A DNA stretch of 64,000 nt from Planctomycetia bacterium (GCA_015200345.1 CP054187.1:2774470-2838469); one strand, 5' to 3'; positions 9,291 to 18,371 are shown, numbered from the stretch's first letter. Made by a program: numbers and translations. Notes: generated from the sequence alone by a model not told the origin.

Positions 9291-9962
9291 ATGATTACGT
9301 GCCGAAATGTGCAGCAGTTGCAGAACGCGTTTCTGGACGGCGATCTGTCGCCGAGCCTGACGGCCGAGGTGCATGCACACCTGTTGCAGTGCCCCGAGTG
9401 TCAGCACCAGATCGAGACGCTTCGCGCCGCCGGAGACGTGATCGCCCGAGATCAAAGCGAGCCGACGCTGGCGAGCGGTTTCGCCCAGCGCGTGATCGCT
9501 CAATTGCCTCGCGTGGCCGAGCAGCCGGTCGCGGTGTTGCCGCGGCGGAGTGGTTCGTGGCGCGTTCGGCAGTGGGCGTCGCGTGCGGCGTTGCCGGCGG
9601 TGGCGGCGCTGGTGTTGCTGGCGGTGTGGGCACTGCCCGCACCGGAAGAGGTCGGTACACAGCCGACGCTGGTGGCCGGTGATTCGGTCGCGGTGGATGC
9701 CGCCGGCGTGACGGGCATGGTCGATCCGGCGTTGTCGGCCGTGGCCGATACGCAGCGCGCGGCGCGATCGCTGAATCAGATGATCGAATTGGGCGTGGGC
9801 CGGGCGCGGGACGGGCTCTCGTCGCGGCGGCCGCGATCCGGGGACAAGTCGGCCGCGGTTCAGGCGGAATTCTCCGTGCTGGACCTGCTGATGCAGCCGA
9901 TCAATGAGATGATGGCGCCGATGAATCCGGAGCCGGAGTCCGACGAAATCGTTCGCTTTTGA
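9291..9962 (+). CDS. Zinc-finger anti-sigma factor (ZAS type), membrane-anchored
   Basis: The N-terminus has a complete zinc-binding anti-sigma motif in C-x25-H-x3-C-x2-C spacing (C4, H30, C34, C37). A linker and one transmembrane helix (about 97-115, AALPAVAALVLLAVWALP) follow, then a periplasmic part of about 100 residues with low complexity. Directly behind the ECF sigma gene, it presumably holds that sigma factor at the membrane until a signal arrives. ATG at 9291 is preceded by GAAGGC. A TTG at 9270 overlapping the sigma stop codon is an alternative that adds seven residues. Confidence 0.8.
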   Translation: MITCRNVQQLQNAFLDGDLSPSLTAEVHAHLLQCPECQHQIETLRAAGDVIARDQSEPTLASGFAQRVIAQLPRVAEQPVAVLPRRSGSWRVRQWASRAALPAVAALVLLAVWALPAPEEVGTQPTLVAGDSVAVDAAGVTGMVDPALSAVADTQRAARSLNQMIELGVGRARDGLSSRRPRSGDKSAAVQAEFSVLDLLMQPINEMMAPMNPEPESDEIVRF

Positions 9963-10090
9963 GCCGGCGCGGGTTCGCCTGACTCGGCTCGATAAGCCCA
10001 CAGCGTATCGAGCGTGCATCCATTCGAGCGTTTGTACTTCAAATCACATATTGGGTTCTGATCGCGTCGTCGATTGAATCGCCGGCTGTA

Positions 10091-11968
10091 TTGGCGCAGT
10101 CATCGGCGGTTCCGCCTGCGCGCGAAGACTGGGCGCGCCTGGTGCCGGGCGAAGCGCGCTTTTACGCGGAGCTGTCGGACCTGGCCTCGGTGCGTGAGCG
10201 TTTTCGCCGCCTGGGCATCTGGAAACTGGTGCTGGATTTAAGCGAGCGCGACCAGCCCGGTGCGACGACGCGGCCGTGGGCGCAACGTGCGCAGGAGTCG
10301 CTGGGTCTGGGTCAGGATGACGTGGTGAACCAGCTGTTCGCGCGGCGCATGGCGCTGATGGCGACGGATTCGGCGCGATGGCAGCAGGGGGTGCTGCTTG
10401 GCCAACTCGCAGATGATGCGGACGTGCCGGCGCTGCTTCGACAATGGTCAGCGCAGCGGTCGTTTGAAGAGGGCGAGGTGCGGTGCTATCGGCTGCGCGG
10501 GGGGTTGCGTCTGGCGCTGCGTGGCTCGACGATCGCGCTGGGGCCGTCGGAGGATGGGGACGGGCTTTGGGGGCGGACGGTGCTGCTGATGGCGGGTCGT
10601 CGCGGGCCGCATCTGGCGGCGCGGTCGGAGTTTGCGTCGCTGCGATCGAGATTGTCGCGTCCGTTTGCGGGCCTGCTGTATGGTCAATGGACCGAAGACG
10701 AACCGGCGGTCGCCGGGTGCAATCGGCTGATGGTGGGATTCGAAGTGACGGCCGAGGGCATCGCTTCGGAATGGCACGGTCAGTTGGTGCGGCCGACGGC
10801 GCGGACGAAGCCGCTCGATGCGATGGAATGGACGCTACCGAACGAAGCAGCGCTGGCGACGTGGTCGTTCCGGCACGATGGGGGAGCGAGCGTCGCGGCG
10901 ACGAGCCAGCCGGTTACGCTGTTTGATCGGCTGGCGTCGCTGGTGGTGACGGTATTGCTGGAGCCGGGCGAGGGCGAGGATCGGCTGTTGAACCTCGTCG
11001 GTCCGAATTATACTATCGTATTTAGTCGCGAAGAAGCGGGGGGGGGAGCGGTCGATCTGCCCGTGGTGTCGGCGGTGGTGGATTCGCGGGCGCCAGCGGA
11101 GCATGTGCGTCAGTTGGATCGGCTGGTGAGCCTGTTCGTGATGATGTTTGCGTCGTTCGCCGATTCAAAGGACCCGATCCGGGCGGGCGCGGTTCAGCAG
11201 ACGCGGCACGACGGAGCGGAAGTGCATCACGTGGCGCTCGGGCCGATCCTGGCGCGGCGTTTTGAGACGCCGTCCCTGGAGGGGATGCAGGTGGCGTGGG
11301 CCGCAGTCGATCATCGTTTGGTGCTGTCGACGTCGGTGGAGGGCGCCAAGCGGTTGATCGACGCGCTGCGACGCAGAAGTGGCGAGCAGAACGGCGACGC
11401 GTCGAATTTGACGGAGCGGCTGGAAGTGCGCGGGGCCGCGACGGCACGCCTGATTGAATCGTGGTTGCGGTACGTGCGAGCGCATCGTCCGGAAATGACG
11501 CAGCCGGCGTGGTGGAAGGCGTGGGCCGGCGGGCAGTTCTCGCGGATCAATCAGTTTGGCGTGGCGTTGACGAACGATCCGCAGTCGCCGGGGCGGGCGA
11601 TTGTGCGTGATATTCAGTTGACTTCTCCCGCGCGGCCGCTTCTGGCATACGAAGACGTGATCGTGTCGGTGAACGGCGCGCCGTTGCCGGCGCGGGGCGC
11701 GGCGCAGGAGGTTGCGCGGCGATACCAGCAGCGCGGCGCGGCGACGGTGTTCGAGCTGGAAGTGCTGCGAGGCAACGAAACGAAGCTGTTGCGGATTCCC
11801 GTCGCGCCGGCGGAGCCGCCGGACCTGCGCGATTTCGATCCGATCCTGGCGCTGGATCGGCTCGCCATCCTGCTGTCGCGCGTGGATGTGCTGCGATATG
11901 AGCGCGTGGCCGGTCGGCCGGATCGATTGGACGCGCGCCTGACGGTGACGTGGAACGCGGGTCCGTAG
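10091..11968 (+). CDS. Exported protein with C-terminal PDZ-like domain
   Basis: A large protein of unknown family. Residues about 510-585 form a PDZ-like domain (LLAYEDVIVSVNGAPLPARGA, then ATVFELEVLRGNETKLLRIPV). The central 400 residues have repeated hydrophobic strands and no motif I recognise. The coordinates use the first TTG, but the open frame continues upstream and encodes a convincing signal peptide with no ATG, GTG or TTG. It would begin at an ATT at 10022 (IRAFVLQITYWVLIAS, then AVLA|QSS). The true start is therefore probably non-canonical. It follows the sigma/anti-sigma pair and may belong to their regulon or operon. Confidence 0.6.
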   Translation: MAQSSAVPPAREDWARLVPGEARFYAELSDLASVRERFRRLGIWKLVLDLSERDQPGATTRPWAQRAQESLGLGQDDVVNQLFARRMALMATDSARWQQGVLLGQLADDADVPALLRQWSAQRSFEEGEVRCYRLRGGLRLALRGSTIALGPSEDGDGLWGRTVLLMAGRRGPHLAARSEFASLRSRLSRPFAGLLYGQWTEDEPAVAGCNRLMVGFEVTAEGIASEWHGQLVRPTARTKPLDAMEWTLPNEAALATWSFRHDGGASVAATSQPVTLFDRLASLVVTVLLEPGEGEDRLLNLVGPNYTIVFSREEAGGGAVDLPVVSAVVDSRAPAEHVRQLDRLVSLFVMMFASFADSKDPIRAGAVQQTRHDGAEVHHVALGPILARRFETPSLEGMQVAWAAVDHRLVLSTSVEGAKRLIDALRRRSGEQNGDASNLTERLEVRGAATARLIESWLRYVRAHRPEMTQPAWWKAWAGGQFSRINQFGVALTNDPQSPGRAIVRDIQLTSPARPLLAYEDVIVSVNGAPLPARGAAQEVARRYQQRGAATVFELEVLRGNETKLLRIPVAPAEPPDLRDFDPILALDRLAILLSRVDVLRYERVAGRPDRLDARLTVTWNAGP

Positions 11969-12065
11969 CCCGGTTGTCCGGAGCCAGTCCGCCGAAGGCC
12001 GCGGCCATGCCACTCTGCCGCAATTATGGCACGTTCAAGATCCCGTTGCGCGAGCAATCGGACGC

Positions 12066-13490
12066 TCACACCAGCGGCTTGCCGATCATGTCGCCGGGGA
12101 TGGGACGGTTGAGCAGCTTGAGAATCGTGGGTGCGATGTCGTACAGCGTCGGCCCGTCCCGGCGGCCTGATGAGATCTTCACCGCGCCCGGCGGCGCGGC
12201 AAGGATGTACAGGCCCTCCTGCGCGTGGTTGGCGTCGTCCGGACCGGTGTCATTGCTGAATGTATAAATACTATCGTTGCCGACCGTGCCCACCGAACGC
12301 CAGTGCAGATCCCCGAAGATGACGATCAGATCCGGCGCGACGCCGTTGACCGCGCGGTAGATATCGCGCGGCTTGTACACGCGCGTGCCGATCGGCCGGC
12401 CCTCGTGATCAGGCAGCGCCTCGAGCTTGCGGATCAACTCGTCGGCGAGCGCTTCGGCCTGTTCGGGCTGCACGATGCCTTGCGGCTCGCGCCCGCGGAT
12501 GTTGAGGAAGCAGCGCCCGTAGTAGCCGCCTTCGCCCCAGGCGCGCGTCCGCGACCAGTCGACGCTCTTGATGTCGAACTTGCTCGGACCGGTCGGCGGC
12601 TGTTTCAGCGCCAGGTACCCCTCCCGGATCAACCAGTCGTTGAAACAGATGCCGCCGTCCATGCGCTTGGCGCCGTGATCGCTGACGACGAGAAACGCCG
12701 TCCTGGCCGGATCGCACGTGGCGATCAGATCGCCGATCAGCCGGTCGAGGTGGATGTAGTAATCCCGAATGGCGTTCTCCATCGGGTTGCCCGGCTCGTG
12801 GCGATGATGCTTTTTGTCTAAATACTGCCAGAAGCCGTGGTGGATGCGGTCGGTTCCCATCTCGACCATCCAGAGCAGCTTCCACGGCTGCGTGGTGGCG
12901 AGGTGCTTGACGACCTTGAACCGCCGGTCGGTCATTTGATAAATCTGATCGAGCAGCCAGGGCTTGTCGTCGGTGCGAAAGCCCTTCACGTCCACGATGT
13001 ACTCGCCGACGAGGTCCTTGATCGTGTGCTTCAGCGCCGGGGGATAGGTGTACTGTTTGATCGGGTCCTCGCTGCCCAGGGCGTCGGCCGGATTGGGCGT
13101 CAGGAAGCAGGTGACCATCTGCCCCTGAATCGGCTTGAGAATCGGGAACGTGCCGGGGACGCCGACGATGATCGACGGCTCGCCCGCCGCCGTGAGCAGA
13201 TCCCAGATGCGCGGTTCCTTGACCTGCATGGACATGGCGATGGAAAGGCCGTCGTAGGAATGATCCTTTCGATTGCGAAAGCCGTAGATGCCGAGCGTGC
13301 CGGGGTCCTTCGACGAGGCCATGCAGCTCCATGCAGGGACGGTGATGGGCGGCATGCAACTGGTGAGGTTGCCAAAGGCGCCGCGGTTTCGCAGGGCGGT
13401 GAGGTTGGGCAACTGCTCGGCCCACTGGTCGAAGACGAGGGAGGGTTCCGCACAATCGAGTCCGATGACGGCGACGCGTTCGATGCTCAC
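12066..13490 (-). CDS. Type I phosphodiesterase / alkaline-phosphatase-superfamily enzyme
   Basis: A 474-residue metal-dependent phosphohydrolase or phosphotransferase. It begins with the first metal-site motif VAVIGLDCAEPS. The nucleophile is expected to be the threonine of PPITVPAWSCM (about residue 49). The second metal cluster is VVSDHGAKRMDGG near residue 272, and a late histidine region (DDANHAQEGLYILAAPG-like) follows. There is no signal peptide, so it acts in the cytosol. Proteins of this kind in planctomycetes are usually annotated as nucleotide pyrophosphatase-like; the substrate cannot be told from sequence. An nrnA-like gene lies upstream on the same strand, separated by a repeat element. 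Confidence 0.85.
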   Translation of the reverse strand: MSIERVAVIGLDCAEPSLVFDQWAEQLPNLTALRNRGAFGNLTSCMPPITVPAWSCMASSKDPGTLGIYGFRNRKDHSYDGLSIAMSMQVKEPRIWDLLTAAGEPSIIVGVPGTFPILKPIQGQMVTCFLTPNPADALGSEDPIKQYTYPPALKHTIKDLVGEYIVDVKGFRTDDKPWLLDQIYQMTDRRFKVVKHLATTQPWKLLWMVEMGTDRIHHGFWQYLDKKHHRHEPGNPMENAIRDYYIHLDRLIGDLIATCDPARTAFLVVSDHGAKRMDGGICFNDWLIREGYLALKQPPTGPSKFDIKSVDWSRTRAWGEGGYYGRCFLNIRGREPQGIVQPEQAEALADELIRKLEALPDHEGRPIGTRVYKPRDIYRAVNGVAPDLIVIFGDLHWRSVGTVGNDSIYTFSNDTGPDDANHAQEGLYILAAPPGAVKISSGRRDGPTLYDIAPTILKLLNRPIPGDMIGKPLV

Positions 13491-13510
13491 GGGGGCCTCG
13501 TATTGAGTAG

Positions 13511-13569
13511 GAAGCTGTTTTGACCCCCCTCTATTCCGAGAGGGGAGAGGAGTATTGAAACTGGTTGAA
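13511..13569. repeat. Short copy of MITE-like element
   Basis: About 59 bp with ends AAGCTGTTTTGACCCC and AGTATTGAAACTGGTT, matching the two ends of the 130-bp elements at 43223 and 50899, and with a central CCCCTCT/AGAGGGG inverted repeat. The middle 70 bp of the long copies is missing. Confidence 0.6.
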
Positions 13570-13585
13570 GCTGTTCGAGTGGGTA

Positions 13586-14650
13586 TTAAACCGCAGAGGC
13601 GCCGGCTTTGTCGAGGCTTCGCAGGTGCTCGACGGCGGCGTTGATCAGGGTGTCAATGACTTCCTGCATGGGGCGGTTTCGCATGCGGACGCCGGCCGAT
13701 TGCGGGTGTCCTCCGCCGCCGAATCGTTGCGCGATTTCCACGACGGTGATTTTACCCTCGCCGCGCAGGTTGACGCGGACGATGCCGGGCTCGCCCTCGG
13801 AGAAGAGCATGGCGATCTGCACGCCGCGCAGGGCGCGGGGAATGCTGACCTGATCGTCGATGTCGTCGGCTTTGCATCCGGTCTCGACGACGTCGTTGTG
13901 GGAGAGGAACGAGTAGGCGATGCGGCCGTTTTCTACGATTGTAGTATGATCGTACACGCGGCGCAGGAGTTCGAAATCGGCGCGGAGCTGGGAGCGGCAG
14001 AGCTGCTCGCCGATGTGGGAGACGTCGGCGCCGGCGCGGACGAGATCGGCGGCGACGTGCAGGGAATCGGCGTTGGTGGAGGGGAGGCTGAAACCGGCGG
14101 TGTCTCCGTGAATGCCGGCGTAAAGCAGGGATGCGGCGGCCTGGGTGAGCGTCCATCCGGCCTGGGAGGCGAGGATGGCGATCATCTCGCAGGTGCTGGC
14201 GGCGTGGGGATCAACCCAGTTGGTGGTGCAGAAGTCGGTGTTGGTGATGTGGTGATCGATGGCGAATGAACGGGGGAACCGTTGCAGGGTGCCCGCGGCG
14301 AAGTTGATGCGCTTTTCATTCGCGGTGTCGACGACAACAAGGGCGTCGAACGTGTGATCGGCGGGCAGATCGGTGACACGCGGAACGCCGGGAGCGAGTT
14401 GCAGGAGAAATTCCAGCCGCTTGGCGACGCACCCGGAGGGCAGGCCAACGTGGGCGTCGATGCCGGCGTGGCGCAGGAGCGAGGCCAGGCCGAAGGAGGC
14501 GCCAAGCGAGTCGGCGTCAGGGGTGATGTGCGCGAGGATGAGCGGCCGGCGCAGCGCGGCGACCTGCCGAACGAAGTCATTTGGCGCAAGTCGTCGCGGA
14601 TCGGGTCGGATGGAGAGGGGCGAATCGCCCCGCGTGGAAACAGGAGTCAC
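13586..14650 (-). CDS. DHH-family phosphoesterase (NrnA-like oligoribonuclease/pAp phosphatase)
   Basis: NrnA proteins degrade very short RNAs and 3',5'-pAp in the cytosol. The DHH domain shows AHITPDADSLGA, then VVVDTANEKR, then the signature AIDHHITNTDF. The C-terminal DHHA1 domain ends with the binding loop FGGGGHPQSAG. Start set at GTG 14650: it has TTGGGGAT a few bases upstream and gives 354 residues, close to the family's usual 310-340. A longer frame reaching 14806 adds a low-complexity leader unlike the family. It may be co-transcribed with the AP-superfamily gene downstream. Confidence 0.85.
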   Translation of the reverse strand: MTPVSTRGDSPLSIRPDPRRLAPNDFVRQVAALRRPLILAHITPDADSLGASFGLASLLRHAGIDAHVGLPSGCVAKRLEFLLQLAPGVPRVTDLPADHTFDALVVVDTANEKRINFAAGTLQRFPRSFAIDHHITNTDFCTTNWVDPHAASTCEMIAILASQAGWTLTQAAASLLYAGIHGDTAGFSLPSTNADSLHVAADLVRAGADVSHIGEQLCRSQLRADFELLRRVYDHTTIVENGRIAYSFLSHNDVVETGCKADDIDDQVSIPRALRGVQIAMLFSEGEPGIVRVNLRGEGKITVVEIAQRFGGGGHPQSAGVRMRNRPMQEVIDTLINAAVEHLRSLDKAGASAV

Positions 14651-14889
14651 AGGTAAATCCCCAAATCGGCGGCCTCGTCGCGCGACGGGCGCGAAGCGCG
14701 GCCGTTGCCAAAAAAGGAGCCAAGGTCCGGTTGCGTGCTGGGGGGAAACACGCGGGGCACCGGAGCCTTGGCTCGAACCGTCACCATCGGGACGCAAGTC
14801 CCGCAAGTGTCAAACTGAACGTCGGCGAGGATTGTAGACGCCACCCCGAATTTCCCCAAGTGTTTTTTAAGCTTATGTTCAGCATAAGA

Positions 14890-15693
14890 TTACATCGGCG
14901 CGCCACGAAACAGTCCAGCGGTCCATTTCACAACCAGCACCAGAGCAGCCGTGCACAAGACGAGTGCAACGGGCCATGCGATCGGCCAGCGGAAGTGATA
15001 GAGCCGCGCGAGATGGCGAAGGTATTCGATCTGCTGGCGCATCGTGAGCTTGCTTGTGCCATGAAGACGATCGGCGAAATCGATCGGCACTTCGACGACG
15101 CGGCGGCAGCGCGCCTTGATGAGGATCTCCAGCCCGATCTTGTAGCCGATGGGGTTCAGCCCCGCGGCGCGGGCGCGCTCCAGCGTCGCGCGGTTCAGGC
15201 AGAAGAACCCCGCCATCGGGTCACGCACGGGCGTGAGCGGTCTGGCCAGGAGGGTGGCGATTTTCGAGTTCAACCATCGAAACAGACCCCAGTCGTCATC
15301 GGTCCGGCCGCCGGCGACGTAGCGCGAGCCGATGACAAGCTCCGCGTCGCCTCGCAGGAGCGGTTCCAGGAGGCGCGGCACCGACTCCGGCGGGTGTGAC
15401 AGGTCGGCGTCCATGCAGACCAGCACGTCATGTTTTGCCTCGGCGAAGCCGGCGAGCACGGCCGACGAGAGACCGCGTTCGGTCGTGCGAACGATGAGCC
15501 GCACCGGGCGGGTCTCGGTGAGGGCGTGCACGGCGGCCTCGGTTCCGTCCTGACTGTTGTCGTCCACGAAAATGAGTTCGCCGGTCAGCCCGGCGGCGTC
15601 GAAGGTGTCAAAGAGCCGCTCGGCGAGGACGGGGATGTTCGCGACTTCGCGGTAGGTCGGAACGACAACGGAGATGGGAGGGGGCCTGCTCAC
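14890..15693 (-). CDS. GT2 glycosyltransferase, polyprenol-phosphate sugar synthase-like
   Basis: The 267-residue GT-A enzyme opens with ISVVVPTYREVANI, has the nucleotide/metal motif CMDADLSHP near residue 95, and ends with a hydrophobic helix (about 235-255) that would hold it to the inner face of the membrane. The layout and the DPMAGFF segment fit dolichol- or undecaprenyl-phosphate mannose synthase. The product sugar is a guess. Its GTG start overlaps the yebC stop (GTGA), so the two genes are translationally coupled. Confidence 0.85.
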   Translation of the reverse strand: MSRPPPISVVVPTYREVANIPVLAERLFDTFDAAGLTGELIFVDDNSQDGTEAAVHALTETRPVRLIVRTTERGLSSAVLAGFAEAKHDVLVCMDADLSHPPESVPRLLEPLLRGDAELVIGSRYVAGGRTDDDWGLFRWLNSKIATLLARPLTPVRDPMAGFFCLNRATLERARAAGLNPIGYKIGLEILIKARCRRVVEVPIDFADRLHGTSKLTMRQQIEYLRHLARLYHFRWPIAWPVALVLCTAALVLVVKWTAGLFRGAPM

Positions 15694-16439
15694 GCGTTGA
15701 GCTTTGCCATGATTTCGTCGGACATGTCGAAGTTCGTGTAGACGTTCTGCACGTCGTCGTGGTCCTCGAACATCTCGATCAGTTGAATGATCCGCCGGCC
15801 GGCCTCGGCATCGACCGAGACGGTGCTGCCCGGGCGCTTGGTGATTTCAGCACTTTGCAACGGGATTTTTTTTGCCTCCAGGGCCTTTTTGACCGCGTCG
15901 TAGGCCGTTGCTTCACAGGTGACTTCAAACACGCCGCCTTCGAGCTTCACGTCCTCCGCGCCGGCGTCGAGGGCGATTTCCATCAGCGCGTCTTCAGTCG
16001 TGTCGGACTCGTTGATCGTGAAGACCCCTTTGGTGGCGAAGTTCCAACTGACGCAATTGGTCGCCCCGAGGTTGCCGCCGCCGCGCTCGAAGATCTTCTT
16101 GATCTCCGGCGCGGTGCGATGCGGGTTGTCCGTCAGGGCGTCGACGATGAACGCCACGCCGCCCGGACCATAGCCTTCGTAGACAACGGGCAAATACTCG
16201 GCCGCCTCCAGTTCGCCCGTGCCCTTCTTGATGGCCTTCTCAATCGTGTCGGCCGGCATGTTGGCCTCTTTGGCCTTGTCGATCGCGTAGCGCAGCGAAA
16301 GATTGGCCGCCGGATCGCCCCCGCCGTGTTTCGCCGCGACGATCAAATTGCGCGCGAGCTTGCTCCATAATCGACCGCGCCGCGCGTCGATGACTCCCTT
16401 CTTGCGCTTGATGTTGTTCCATTTACTGTGGCCGGCCAT
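15690..16439 (-). CDS. yebC: YebC/PmpR/TACO1-family protein
   Basis: A 249-residue member of the YebC family, shown in various bacteria to act as a transcription regulator or as a ribosome-associated translation factor. The diagnostic N-terminus MAGHSKWNNIKRKKGVIDARRG is complete. The middle segments YEGYGPGGVAFIVDALTDN and RTAPEIKKIFERGGGNLG are present, as is the C-terminal EDHDDVQNVYTN motif. A GT2 gene follows with a four-base overlap. Confidence 0.95.
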   Translation of the reverse strand: MAGHSKWNNIKRKKGVIDARRGRLWSKLARNLIVAAKHGGGDPAANLSLRYAIDKAKEANMPADTIEKAIKKGTGELEAAEYLPVVYEGYGPGGVAFIVDALTDNPHRTAPEIKKIFERGGGNLGATNCVSWNFATKGVFTINESDTTEDALMEIALDAGAEDVKLEGGVFEVTCEATAYDAVKKALEAKKIPLQSAEITKRPGSTVSVDAEAGRRIIQLIEMFEDHDDVQNVYTNFDMSDEIMAKLNA

Positions 16440-16697
16440 ACCGGACGAACTCCCGTGATTGATCCCAGTTTATCGGATGAAGATTCTACCGCGCCGGCGG
16501 CGCGGTGTTAACCGTCGAGCGCGGGCGACCTTATCGGGTCGCATGGCCGCACAGCGAAGTGGGACACAAAAAAATCATAAATCGACTGGCCGCGCGCCGA
16601 ACCCGTGTTAGGTTGAAGTGTTCGATCCTGTCGGGGGTCGGGCGCGTTTGTGCTGGGGTGCGAGGTTCGAGTCCGTCTGAATCGATCTTCGCGGGGG

Positions 16698-16718
16698 ATT
16701 TCAACGGGGGGTTGAAAT
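16698..16718 (+). promoter_or_regulatory. Hairpin covering the ribosome site and start codon
   Basis: ATTTCAAC, a GGGGG loop, then GTTGAAAT: a perfect 8-bp stem. The G-rich ribosome site forms the loop and the first two bases of the ATG at 16717 lie in the stem. Confidence 0.5.
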
Positions 16719-17469
16719 GAATCGTGTTACGGGGTTCTCGGCCATTCTGATTGCGATCGCATCGACTGGAACCGCGCATGGGTCGATGGTTACGGTGAAT
16801 TACACGGTCGATGGCGGCGGCGACAACAACGCGCCGCTCAACGGGCTGGCGGCGCGCGCGACGTTCACGACGACCGGCGCGCTGATGACGGTATTACTGG
16901 AGAATACAAGCACCGGGCTGCCCGCGGGATTTGATACGGCCGACTCGCTGCTGGTGTCGCTGGGGTTCAACCTGCCGCAGGGCACGTCGATCGTCAGCGG
17001 CAACACGGCGGTCATCGGGCCGGGGTCGGTCGGACAGGGTCAATGGGGCGCGCTGGGGGCCGGAGACAGCGTGGCGGTGGAGTGGGCGTGGACCAACTCG
17101 GGCGGCGGCGATTTGTTGAACTCGTATCTGCAGGTGATCTCGACCAGCATGGGCAACCAGGGTTTGACGCAGTTCGGCGGCGGGGCGGCGAACGTGGGCG
17201 GTCCGTATGGCGGTATCACAGCAAGCCCGCCGTTGCTGAATATTCCGGGCGCCCAGCGCGCGGTGAGCAATTCGATTCTCTTTGGCCTGACGCTTTCCGT
17301 TCCGCTGACGGACGCGCAGCTTGGAACGATCGCGAATCAGAGCATCGTGGAGTTCGGGTCGGATGCCCGGTATCTGCGCGTGCCCGAGCCATCGTCGCTG
17401 GCGCTGCTGGCCGGCGGTGCGATAAGATTGGTCAGCCGTCCGAAGCGCCCCGAGCGGCATCCGCATTGA
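16717..17469 (+). CDS. PEP-CTERM exported protein
   Basis: A 250-residue secreted protein with an N-terminal signal peptide (about 1-22, cleavage near AHGS). The body is rich in glycine, threonine and asparagine and looks beta-structured. The C-terminal sorting tail begins at VPEPSSLALLAGG, followed by a short hydrophobic stretch and a basic end (RPKRPERHPH). PEP-CTERM proteins are recognised by an exosortase at the membrane; no exosortase gene is in this window. The hydrophobic stretch is shorter than usual. An RNA hairpin overlaps the start. Confidence 0.75.
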   Translation: MNRVTGFSAILIAIASTGTAHGSMVTVNYTVDGGGDNNAPLNGLAARATFTTTGALMTVLLENTSTGLPAGFDTADSLLVSLGFNLPQGTSIVSGNTAVIGPGSVGQGQWGALGAGDSVAVEWAWTNSGGGDLLNSYLQVISTSMGNQGLTQFGGGAANVGGPYGGITASPPLLNIPGAQRAVSNSILFGLTLSVPLTDAQLGTIANQSIVEFGSDARYLRVPEPSSLALLAGGAIRLVSRPKRPERHPH

Positions 17470-17480
17470 AGAGGCCGATC

Positions 17481-17525
17481 GCGCAGGTCGAACAGCCGCC
17501 GTGGCGGGCGAATCGAGTTCGCCGA
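17481..17525. repeat. Short interspersed repeat, copy 2 (CCGCCGTGGCGGG type)
   Basis: Contains CCGCCGTGGCGGGCG and ATCGAGTTCGCCGA, matching 4267-4310. It directly abuts the phaR stop codon. Confidence 0.6.
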
Positions 17526-18158
17526 TTACTTTCCAGGCTTTCCGGTGGATTTACGGCGTTTGGCGGATTTTCGCATCGATGCGAGTTCTGCGCGCAGGGC
17601 CTCGACTTCATCGCGAAGCGACTGGGTGTCGGCGCGTTCCGCAGTGCTGGACGGCGTCGGGGCCGGCATCGGCGGTTGAGCGGGTTGGGGCGAAGGCGTC
17701 GGGGCAGTCGGCGTGGGAGAGGGGGCGCCGCCGGTCATGCCGGGAAAGAGCATTCGGACCCAATCGAACGGCGCCATGGGCTGGAGCGCCGAGAAACCCG
17801 ATCGCCGCAGGAACTCGTCAAAGCGATTGCGCGATTCCGCGAAGGCGTTGACGGCCTGGGCGAAGTACTCGTCGACGAATCGGCGCACCATTTGCTGATT
17901 AGCCTGAATCGCCTGGTGAAGCAGGCTCGCCGGGAAGAGGTCGAGCTTGGGCGGATCGTGTTCGAGGATGATCTGCGTCAGGACGACGTTGGTAATGTCC
18001 GTCCCCGTCTTGGAATCCGTGACGACGATCTCGTGGCCGAGCTTGACCAGTTCGTACAAGTCATCGAGCGTGACGTGCCGGCTTCGTGTCACGTCGTAGA
18101 ACCTGCGATTGGGGTATTTTCGGATTTCGTATCGCTGGACGTCGGGCGGGGCGTTCAT
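17526..18158 (-). CDS. phaR: Polyhydroxyalkanoate synthesis repressor PhaR
   Basis: PhaR binds DNA and PHA granules and represses phasin and PHA genes until polymer forms. The PHB_acc_N domain is clear (residues about 7-65: RYEIRKYPNRRFYDVTRSRHVTLDDLYELVKLGHEIVVTDSKTG), followed by the PHB_acc region (LLHQAIQANQQMVRRFVDEYF). A proline-rich stretch and a charged coiled-coil-like end with a basic tail follow. The ATG at 18158 is chosen because CCGGAGGT precedes it. It is divergent from the phasin gene, across a region with a palindrome that could be its operator. Confidence 0.9.
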   Translation of the reverse strand: MNAPPDVQRYEIRKYPNRRFYDVTRSRHVTLDDLYELVKLGHEIVVTDSKTGTDITNVVLTQIILEHDPPKLDLFPASLLHQAIQANQQMVRRFVDEYFAQAVNAFAESRNRFDEFLRRSGFSALQPMAPFDWVRMLFPGMTGGAPSPTPTAPTPSPQPAQPPMPAPTPSSTAERADTQSLRDEVEALRAELASMRKSAKRRKSTGKPGK

Positions 18159-18319
18159 GGGGACCTCCGGAATCAAGGATCGCCGTGGCAGTTTGATCGG
18201 GCCGGTGCGGCGGATCAAATAACGCGATCGCAAAATTTCAGGCTGCAAACGCTCATTTTAGAATGGTATGACGACTATAAATAGCTGTAATTAATATAGT
18301 TAAAGTCAGTAAAATAATC

Positions 18320-18335
18320 TTGTGCAAACGCACAA
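18320..18335. promoter_or_regulatory. Candidate PhaR operator
   Basis: TTGTGC-AAAC-GCACAA is a perfect 6-bp inverted repeat between phaR and the phasin gene, seven bases upstream of the phasin -35 box. Known PhaR sites are rich in TGC/GCA half-sites, which fits. Confidence 0.5.
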
Positions 18336-18342
18336 AAAAATC

Positions 18343-18371
18343 TTGCCACGGCGTTATTCGGCCGATATACT
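18343..18371 (+). promoter_or_regulatory. Phasin promoter
   Basis: TTGCCA (18343-18348), exactly 17 bp, TATACT (18366-18371) in an AT-rich island. Expected start of transcription near 18378. Confidence 0.6.

Noticed and set aside
16640..16690. T-loop-like GAGGTTCGAGTCC suggesting a tRNA
   Set aside because: No matching acceptor, D or anticodon arms could be folded around it.
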